DNA from: CAUTUX01 sp963545485
Lineage (GTDB): Bacteria > Bacillota > Clostridia > Christensenellales > CAG-917
Assembly (NCBI GenBank): GCA_963545485.1
Contig: CAUUJG010000020.1
Coordinates: 1-11,421 of the forward strand
Length of the DNA stretch: 11,421 bases
Direction: 5' to 3'
Part shown: positions 6,551 to 11,421 of the stretch, piece after piece
Position numbering within the stretch: the first letter of the stretch is position 1
How the letters are laid out: every line of letters begins with the position of its first letter
Made by a program: the position numbers and the translations under genes
The notes under the pieces: model-generated
Seen by the model: only the letters and a program-made list of their open reading frames with translations
Told to the model about the DNA's origin: nothing
Database searches by the model: none

Positions 6551-6837
6551 TTATATATATTTATTCTCTTCTAAATTTGTTCTCTTTCTTATAATCGTGC
6601 AAATCTTGCACATTCGATAGTGCAGATTTTGCAGTATTGATACTGCAAATTTTGTATAATCGTGATTCATTTGCTTCAGCTTCAATTTTTTATAAATTTC
6701 GTTTAATTTTTCATAATTGATAGTGTAAAAAATGGTCCGATTCACTTGTTCTCTTTTTAGCTGTTTTTTAATAAGAATTTCGCTATCACACAGCTCGCAA
6801 AATAAACGGGGGCTTTATCAATTAACAATTTTGACAT
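6551..6837 (-). pseudogene. Remnant of a plasmid/phage-type replication initiator (replisome organizer), internally deleted
   Basis: On the minus strand a good ribosome site (GGAGG) precedes ATG at 6837, which reads MSKLLIDKAPV, the characteristic opening of Firmicute replisome-organizer/replication initiators (MSKLLINEPPL-like). After about 11 codons this frame no longer resembles the family and stops at TAA. Another frame then carries EILIKKQLKREQ (from 6781) and VNRTIFYTINYEKLNEIY, the typical segment just after the winged-helix region of the same family (ILI...RTKWYTIDYEKL), and runs to a stop at 6551. Head and tail thus match one gene type, while the middle, estimated at 70-100 codons, is missing and the frame is broken. 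The protein cannot be made whole. The tail encodes the iteron-like repeats at 6594-6662, as in relatives whose origin lies inside the gene. The family assignment is from memory of family patterns, not a search. The rest of the gap, 6325-6550 and 6855-7010, shows no intact gene. Confidence 0.6.
6594..6662. repeat. Three tandem 23-bp iteron-like repeats
   Basis: Three adjacent degenerate 23-base units at 6594-6616, 6617-6639 and 6640-6662. Each follows the pattern AT-n-n-TGCA-n-AT-n-TTG-n-A-n-n-ATT/ATC-G. The first contains the palindrome GTGCAA-ATC-TTGCAC, and CAGTAT-TG-ATACTG spans the junction of units two and three. Because 23 is not a multiple of three, the repeat is a DNA-level feature rather than a protein repeat. 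The position inside the tail of a replication-initiator remnant suggests a former origin. A fourth unit is not recognisable. Confidence 0.6.
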
Positions 6838-6861
6838 ATAACCTCCAAAATTTCTAGTTGA

Positions 6862-6900
6862 AGATAAGTGATATGGAGGAGGAAAGATTGTCACCTATCT
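6862..6900. repeat. Imperfect 10-bp inverted repeat upstream of the initiator remnant
   Basis: AGATAAGTGA (6862-6871) and TCACCTATCT (6891-6900) pair at 9 of 10 positions across 19 bases. It lies just before the ribosome site of the replication-initiator remnant on the minus strand, where an operator or leader hairpin would sit. The function is unknown. Confidence 0.35.
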
Positions 6901-7013
6901 CCAGTTTTTTACATCCATGGGGAATTTTTATATGTCGTCCAACAAGAGAATCATAGTTAAAAAGATTCAATTTTTGTGATAGGTTTACATGTAAATCGTG
7001 TTGGCAAATTTTG

Positions 7014-7042
7014 TTGACATCAAAATTAAATATTGATAGCAT
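7014..7042 (+). promoter_or_regulatory. Candidate promoter of the str operon
   Basis: A consensus TTGACA (7014-7019), a 17-base spacer and TAGCAT (7037-7042, four of six matches). The transcript would start near 7049, giving a leader of about 135 bases before rpsL. A perfect 12-bp palindrome TTTACATGTAAA at 6984-6995 lies just upstream. Nothing else in the 6850-7180 stretch scores as well. An additional promoter further upstream is not excluded. Confidence 0.45.
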
Positions 7043-7050
7043 TACCTAGC

Positions 7051-7075
7051 TTGTAAAAACTTACAAAGTTTTTTT
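7051..7075 (+). terminator. Small terminator-like hairpin in the str operon leader
   Basis: TTGTAA, loop AAAC, TTACAA, then AG and seven T residues. The stem is only 6 bp and AT-rich, so termination is doubtful. It lies at the very start of the expected transcript and more than 100 bases before rpsL. It may be an attenuator, a 5' protective hairpin or chance. Confidence 0.25.
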
Positions 7076-7183
7076 AGTATGTGAAGATATTTACAAAAAA
7101 TCAAATGGTGTGGATTTCAGTAAGTATTAATGATTGCATCCAGTGGTTGAGGATACATTCGGAATAAATTAGGAGGAAAGAAG

Positions 7184-7555
7184 ATGCCAACAATTAATCA
7201 GCTGATTAAAAAGGGTCGTAAGAAACAGGAAGCAAAGTGCCAGACACCTATATTACAGCAATGCCCACAGAAGAGAGGTATTTGTTTAAGTGTTACAACA
7301 ACATCGCCAAAAAAACCAAACTCCGCTATGAGAAAAATAGCAAGAGTAAGACTGGTAAACGGTATGGAAGGTACAGTATATATTCCTGGTATTGGACACA
7401 ATTTGCAAGAGCACAGTGTTGTTCTTATAAGGGGTGGAAGAATTAAAGACCTTCCGGGTGTTAGATATCATATAATCCGTGGAGCACTCGATGCAGCAGG
7501 CGTAGCAAAAAGAAACCAGGCAAGAAGCAAATATGGTGCAAAACGCCCTAAATAA
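7184..7555 (+). CDS. rpsL: 30S ribosomal protein S12
   Basis: A 123-residue S12, close to the 124 of E. coli. It opens with MPTINQLIKKGRK and contains CPQKRGIC, TTSPKKPNSAMRK, PGIGHNLQEHS, GGRIKDLPGVRYHIIRGALD and the ending SKYGAKRPK. S12 sits at the decoding centre of the small subunit. The lysines at the two sites linked to streptomycin resistance (in PKKPNS and in RIKDLPG) are wild type. Several usually constant positions differ: ICLSVTTTSPKK where CTRVYTTTPKK is normal, and MEGTVYIPG where a form like EVTAYIPG is normal. First gene of the str operon; AGGAGG at 7171-7176 sets the start, and rpsG follows after 34 bases. Confidence 0.98.
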   Translation: MPTINQLIKKGRKKQEAKCQTPILQQCPQKRGICLSVTTTSPKKPNSAMRKIARVRLVNGMEGTVYIPGIGHNLQEHSVVLIRGGRIKDLPGVRYHIIRGALDAAGVAKRNQARSKYGAKRPK

Positions 7556-7589
7556 TAAAATTAACGAAATAAGATAGGAGGAAATAAAT

Positions 7590-8060
7590 ATGCCAAGAAG
7601 AAGTGGCGTTCCAAAAAGAGACGTATTGCCAGATCCAATATTTAACAGCAAAATAGTAACAAAGCTGGTTAACCAAGTAATGTTGGATGGTAAGAAGGGA
7701 ATTGCTCAAAAAATAGTATATGAAGCATTCGAAACAGCAGAGAAAAAATTATCTGTAAAAGCAATAGATATATTTGAAAAAGCATTGGACAATGTAAGAC
7801 CGGTACTTGAAGTAAAAGCAAGAAGAGTTGGGGGGTCTACATATCAGGTTCCGATGGAAATAAAAGAAGATAGAAGACAGACACTTGCAATTCGTTGGAT
7901 TGTTGATTTTGCAAGAAAGAGAAGTGAAAGAACAATGATAGAGAGACTTTCTGGGGAATTGATAGATGCATACAACGAAACAGGCGGATCAGTTAAAAAG
8001 AAAGAAGAAATGCATCGTATGGCAGAAGCCAATAAGGCATTTGCACATTTCAGGTGGTAA
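7590..8060 (+). CDS. rpsG: 30S ribosomal protein S7
   Basis: A 156-residue protein, the usual length for S7. It shows the opening MPRRSGVPKRDVLPDP, the RRVGGSTYQVPMEI hairpin region, RWIVDFARKRSE, and the ending HRMAEANKAFAHFRW. S7 binds the 3' major domain of 16S rRNA, nucleates head assembly of the 30S subunit and lies by the exit site. AGGAGG at 7576-7581 precedes the ATG. The stop codon is only 2 bases before fusA, and the last codons of rpsG contain the fusA ribosome site. In E. coli S7 represses this operon by binding the rpsL-rpsG gap; here the gap is only 34 bases and shows no obvious equivalent structure. Confidence 0.98.
   Translation: MPRRSGVPKRDVLPDPIFNSKIVTKLVNQVMLDGKKGIAQKIVYEAFETAEKKLSVKAIDIFEKALDNVRPVLEVKARRVGGSTYQVPMEIKEDRRQTLAIRWIVDFARKRSERTMIERLSGELIDAYNETGGSVKKKEEMHRMAEANKAFAHFRW
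8052..8057 (+). promoter_or_regulatory. Ribosome binding site of fusA inside the end of rpsG
   Basis: AGGTGG, within the last codons of rpsG, is 5 bases before ATG at 8063. It favours that ATG over the in-frame GTG at 8054, which lies inside the site itself. The arrangement implies translational coupling of S7 and EF-G. Confidence 0.75.
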
Positions 8061-8062
8061 TC

Positions 8063-10144
8063 ATGAGAGAATACTCACTAGATCATGTAAGAAATATTGG
8101 AATTATGGCACATATTGATGCCGGAAAGACAACAACAACAGAACGTATTCTTTTTTATACAGGTGTCAATAGAAAATTAGGTGAAACACATGATGGTTCT
8201 GCAACAATGGACTTCATGGAACAAGAAAGAGAAAGAGGTATAACAATTGCTTCTGCTGCGACAACAGCGACATGGAAAGGGCATCAGATCAATATTATTG
8301 ATACACCTGGACACGTTGACTTCACGGTTGAAGTTGAAAGAAGCTTAAGAGTCTTGGATGGCGCTGTTGCAGTATTTTGTGCGAAGGGTGGAGTTGAAGC
8401 TCAGAGTGAGAATGTGTGGAGGCAAGCGAATACATATAAAGTTCCAAGAATTGCATTTGTAAACAAAATGGACATGAACGGTGCAAATTTCGATAATGTT
8501 CTTAAGGCAATGAAGGAAAGGCTTGGTGCAAGAACAGTTGTCTGTGCATTACCTATAGGACAAGAAAGTGATTTTGAGGCCGTTATAGACATAATGAAAA
8601 TGAAAGCACTCTATTTTAGCGAAGCAGATAAGGGTGTAACAATTGAAGAAAAAGAAATTCCAGCAGCATATAAAACAAAAGCTGAAGAGGCAAGAAAAGC
8701 ATTAATTGAAGCAGCTGCAGATTTTGATGAAGCTCTATTTGAAAAAGTAGTAATGGAAGATTACGAATCTATAACAAACGATGAAGTTGAAAAAGCATTA
8801 AGGAAAGGCACAATCGACATGCAGATAACACCTGTTTTTTGTGGTTCATCATATAAGAACAAAGGTGTACAGCTAATGTTAGATGGAGTTGTTAAATATT
8901 TACCAAGTCCACTTGATGTTGGAGAGATCAAAGGAACAAATCCAAAAACAGAAGGAGAAGAAGTAAGAAGACCGGATGATAAGGATTCATTCTCAGCTTT
9001 AGTATTTAAGATTGTAACCGATCCATATGTAGGGAAGTTATCATTTATCAGAGTTTATTCAGGCACATTAGCTGTCGGATCAAGTGTATATAATTCAAAG
9101 AAAGCTCAGATGGAAAGAATCGGAAGAATCGTAAGAATACATGCCGATAATAGAACTGATATAGAAGAAGCGTATGCTGGAGATATAGTTGCAATAGTTG
9201 GTTTAAAGATTAGTACAACAGGAGAAACACTATGTGATAAGGCAAAACCAGTTGCGTTGGAAAGTATGGTATTCCCAGATCCAGTTATCAAGGTTGCAAT
9301 TGAGCCAAAGACGAAAGCAAGTCAGGAAAAAATGGCAAATGCAATTGTTAAGCTACAGGAAGAAGATCCAACATTTAGAGCATATACCGATAAAGAAACA
9401 GGACAGACAATTATTGCCGGAATGGGCGAATTACATCTTGACATTATTGTTGACAGAATGTTCAGAGAGTTTAAAGTCGAGGCAAATGTTGGACAACCAC
9501 AGGTAAGTTATAAAGAAACAATTAGAAAATCCGCACAGGCTGAAGGAAAATATATTAGACAGAGTGGTGGACATGGTCAGTATGGTCACTGTGTAATTGT
9601 GCTTGAACCAAATGAAGGTAAAGGATATGAATTTGCTAACGAAACAGTTGGTGGAATAATACCAAAAGAATTTGCAAATGCTATAAATGAAGGAATTAAA
9701 GATGCATGTAAGTCTGGTGTTTTAGCTGGATATGATACTGTTGATTTTAAAGTTAAAGTTATTGATGGAAGTACACACGAAGTTGATAGCTCAGAAATGG
9801 CATTTAAGATTGCTGGTTCTATGGCATTTAGAGCGGCAGCAGAAAAAGCGAACCCTGTTCTTTTAGAGCCAATCATGAAGGTTGAAGTGAAAACTCCGGA
9901 CGATTATCTTGGTGATGTTATGAAGAGCATTACAGGAAGGAGAGGTTCAGTAAAAGGGATTGAAGCAATTGGGGGATCACAGGTCGTTGAAAGTGATGTT
10001 CCATTATCAGAAATGTTCGGATATGCAACAGCATTAAGAAGCGTCACGCAAGGAAGAGCATCGTTTACAATGATATTTGACAGATATGCTGAAGTGCCAA
10101 AGAATGTAGCTGAAAAAATAATACAGACAGGTGCAAAGAAGTAA
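8063..10144 (+). CDS. fusA: Translation elongation factor G
   Basis: A 693-residue GTPase that drives ribosomal translocation and, with recycling factor, ribosome splitting. The start MREYSLDHVRNIG is chosen from the ribosome site at 8052-8057. The G domain has AHIDAGKTTTTE (16-27), the switch I RERGITI with Thr61, DTPGH (80-84) with the catalytic His84, NKMD (134-137), and CGSSYKNKGVQ as G5. Domain II follows (FSALVFKIVTDPYVGKLSFIRVYSG), then domain III (EEDPTFRAYTDKETGQTI, GMGELHLDI), domain IV (RQSGGHGQYGHCVI) and domain V (EPIMKVEVKTPDDYLGDVM, GRRGSVKG). Length and motifs fit canonical bacterial EF-G rather than TetM-type protection proteins. Third gene of the str operon. No mutation is called at fusidic-acid sites because that would need an alignment. 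Confidence 0.98.
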   Translation: MREYSLDHVRNIGIMAHIDAGKTTTTERILFYTGVNRKLGETHDGSATMDFMEQERERGITIASAATTATWKGHQINIIDTPGHVDFTVEVERSLRVLDGAVAVFCAKGGVEAQSENVWRQANTYKVPRIAFVNKMDMNGANFDNVLKAMKERLGARTVVCALPIGQESDFEAVIDIMKMKALYFSEADKGVTIEEKEIPAAYKTKAEEARKALIEAAADFDEALFEKVVMEDYESITNDEVEKALRKGTIDMQITPVFCGSSYKNKGVQLMLDGVVKYLPSPLDVGEIKGTNPKTEGEEVRRPDDKDSFSALVFKIVTDPYVGKLSFIRVYSGTLAVGSSVYNSKKAQMERIGRIVRIHADNRTDIEEAYAGDIVAIVGLKISTTGETLCDKAKPVALESMVFPDPVIKVAIEPKTKASQEKMANAIVKLQEEDPTFRAYTDKETGQTIIAGMGELHLDIIVDRMFREFKVEANVGQPQVSYKETIRKSAQAEGKYIRQSGGHGQYGHCVIVLEPNEGKGYEFANETVGGIIPKEFANAINEGIKDACKSGVLAGYDTVDFKVKVIDGSTHEVDSSEMAFKIAGSMAFRAAAEKANPVLLEPIMKVEVKTPDDYLGDVMKSITGRRGSVKGIEAIGGSQVVESDVPLSEMFGYATALRSVTQGRASFTMIFDRYAEVPKNVAEKIIQTGAKK

Positions 10145-10149
10145 AAGAT

Positions 10150-10179
10150 TTGTTGCAATATTGTCTTGTATGATATAAT
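10150..10179 (+). promoter_or_regulatory. Extended -10 promoter for tuf
   Basis: TGATATAAT (10171-10179) is a perfect extended -10, with TTGTTG at 10150-10155 as a weak -35 across 18 bases. It lies just after the fusA stop and would start RNA near 10186, giving a leader of about 40 bases with GGAGG at 10211-10215. It would allow EF-Tu to be made in excess of the upstream operon products. Confidence 0.6.
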
Positions 10180-10225
10180 CTAAAAACGATTAAAAATATA
10201 TAAATAAATTGGAGGAAATTTAAAA

Positions 10226-11421
10226 ATGGCAAAAGCTAAATTTGAAAGAACAAAACCACATATTAATATTGGTACAATTGGACACGTTGATCATGGTAAG
10301 ACAACTCTTACTGCAGCATTGACAATGTACAGTGCATCAAAGGGTGGTGCTCAGATCATGAAGTATGATGAAATTGATAAGGCACCTGAAGAAAAAGCAA
10401 GAGGAATCACGATAAGCACATCACATGTTGAATATGAGACACCAAATCGTCACTATGCACACGTTGACTGTCCTGGACACGCTGACTATGTTAAAAACAT
10501 GATTACTGGTGCTGCACAGATGGACGGAGCAATCTTAGTTGTTGCTGCATCTGATGGTCCAATGCCACAGACTCGTGAGCATATCTTATTGGCAAGACAG
10601 GTTGGAGTTCCATATATCATTGTTTTCATGAACAAATGTGATCAGGTTGATGATCCTGAATTGTTAGAACTTGTTGAAATGGAAATTCGTGATCTGTTAA
10701 CAGAATATGATTTCCCTGGTGATAAGACACCTATTATAAAGGGTTCTGCGTTAAAAGCGATGGAAGCAGGTCTTGCAGGAAAGTGGGATGACGCAGCATT
10801 TAAGCCAATCGAAGAGCTATTAAGTGCTGTTGACAGTTATATTCCAAATCCAAAGAGAGATACTGATAAGCCATTCCTTATGCCTGTAGAAGATGTATTT
10901 ACAATCACGGGTCGTGGAACAGTTGCAACAGGAAGAGTTGAAAGAGGAACATTAAAAGTTGGTGATAAGGTTGAATTAGTTGGACTTTCAACAGAAAAGA
11001 AAGAAACAACAGTAACAGGAATTGAAATGTTTAGAAAGATGTTGGACTTTGCAGAGGGTGGAGACAATATTGGAGCATTGTTACGTGGTATTCAGAGAGA
11101 AGACATACAGAGAGGACAAGTTCTTGCAAAACCAGGTACAATTCAACCACACACAACATTTACAAGTCAGGTTTATGTATTGACAAAGGAAGAAGGTGGA
11201 AGACATACTCCATTCTTAAATGGTTACCGTCCACAGTTCTACTTTAGAACAACTGATGTTACAGGAACAATCACACTTCCAAAAGATAAGGAAATGGTTA
11301 TGCCAGGTGACCATATTGATATGGAAATCAAATTGATCACACCTATCGCTATAGAAGAAGGGCTTCGTTTTGCTATCCGTGAAGGTGGTAGAACTGTTGG
11401 TTCAGGTGTTGTTTCAAAAAT
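10226..11421 (+). CDS. tuf: Translation elongation factor Tu, cut by the window end
   Basis: 398 codons plus two bases are present. The reading frame ends in GSGVVSK, so only the last one or few codons and the stop lie outside, given the family length of about 395-400. EF-Tu carries aminoacyl-tRNA to the ribosome as a GTP complex. The G domain shows GHVDHGKTT (19-27), ARGITI with Thr62, DCPGH (81-85) with catalytic His85, NKCD (136-139) and GSALKA. Domain II is seen in DVFTITGRGTVATGRVERG, and domain III in RGIQREDIQRGQVLAKPG, GGRHTPFLNGYRPQFYFRTTDVTG and IREGGRTVGSGVV. The start MAKAKFERTKPHINIGTIGH is set by GGAGG at 10211-10215. Last visible gene of the str operon, with its own promoter upstream. 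Confidence 0.97.
   Translation, partial: MAKAKFERTKPHINIGTIGHVDHGKTTLTAALTMYSASKGGAQIMKYDEIDKAPEEKARGITISTSHVEYETPNRHYAHVDCPGHADYVKNMITGAAQMDGAILVVAASDGPMPQTREHILLARQVGVPYIIVFMNKCDQVDDPELLELVEMEIRDLLTEYDFPGDKTPIIKGSALKAMEAGLAGKWDDAAFKPIEELLSAVDSYIPNPKRDTDKPFLMPVEDVFTITGRGTVATGRVERGTLKVGDKVELVGLSTEKKETTVTGIEMFRKMLDFAEGGDNIGALLRGIQREDIQRGQVLAKPGTIQPHTTFTSQVYVLTKEEGGRHTPFLNGYRPQFYFRTTDVTGTITLPKDKEMVMPGDHIDMEIKLITPIAIEEGLRFAIREGGRTVGSGVVSK

Noticed and set aside
6854..7042. A 62-codon open frame on the minus strand (MLSIFNFDVNKIC...) upstream of the initiator remnant
   Set aside because: No good ribosome site, no recognised family, AT-rich composition, and its start overlaps the candidate str promoter. 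It could be another scrap of the decayed element, but nothing supports a gene call.
7237..7446. Overlapping frame inside rpsL on the same strand
   Set aside because: A shifted-frame shadow of S12 with no start signals.
8054..8062. GTG start that would add three residues to EF-G
   Set aside because: It overlaps rpsG and lies within the ribosome site itself; ATG at 8063 gives the normal EF-G opening.

Overview
The window reads as chromosomal DNA of a low-GC Gram-positive bacterium, most likely an anaerobic member of the Clostridia (Bacillota). The grounds are an AT-rich sequence, A/G-rich Shine-Dalgarno sites of the AGGAGG type before nearly every gene, a split two-gene transketolase, a clostridial/archaeal style peroxiredoxin, and the gene order rpsL-rpsG-fusA-tuf. 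Tryptophan is read from TGG throughout and no in-frame TGA is used, so the standard bacterial code fits. The genus cannot be named from this sequence alone.

Layout. (1) 164-2307, plus strand: a promoter and a two-gene unit, made of a tandem SCP2-like (sterol-carrier-fold) protein and a class III PLP aminotransferase of the HemL-like fold. (2) 2400-3241, plus: a peroxiredoxin with its own promoter and terminator. (3) 3416-3440: a perfect 10-bp hairpin between convergent units. (4) 6324-3450, minus: a promoter, the N-terminal and C-terminal subunits of a split transketolase, and a second SCP2-like protein. (5) 6325-7183: about 860 bp without an intact gene. It holds the decayed remains of a plasmid/phage-type replication initiator (head and tail kept, middle lost) with three 23-bp iteron-like repeats inside its tail, followed by a candidate promoter for the ribosomal operon. 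(6) 7184-11421, plus: the str operon, with rpsL (S12), rpsG (S7), fusA (EF-G) and tuf (EF-Tu, cut by the window end within its last codons). tuf has its own extended -10 promoter in the fusA-tuf gap.

How they work together. S12, S7, EF-G and EF-Tu are the standard translation set. The two transketolase chains together should make one thiamine-diphosphate enzyme of the non-oxidative pentose phosphate pathway. The least ordinary part is the pair of SCP2-like proteins. They share a domain-helical linker-domain plan and a recognisable linker motif, yet one is paired with a PLP enzyme and the other with a ThDP enzyme. No tRNA, rRNA, CRISPR array or intact transposase was seen. The window is mostly ordinary housekeeping DNA; the replication-initiator scar and the SCP2-like pair deserve the second look.
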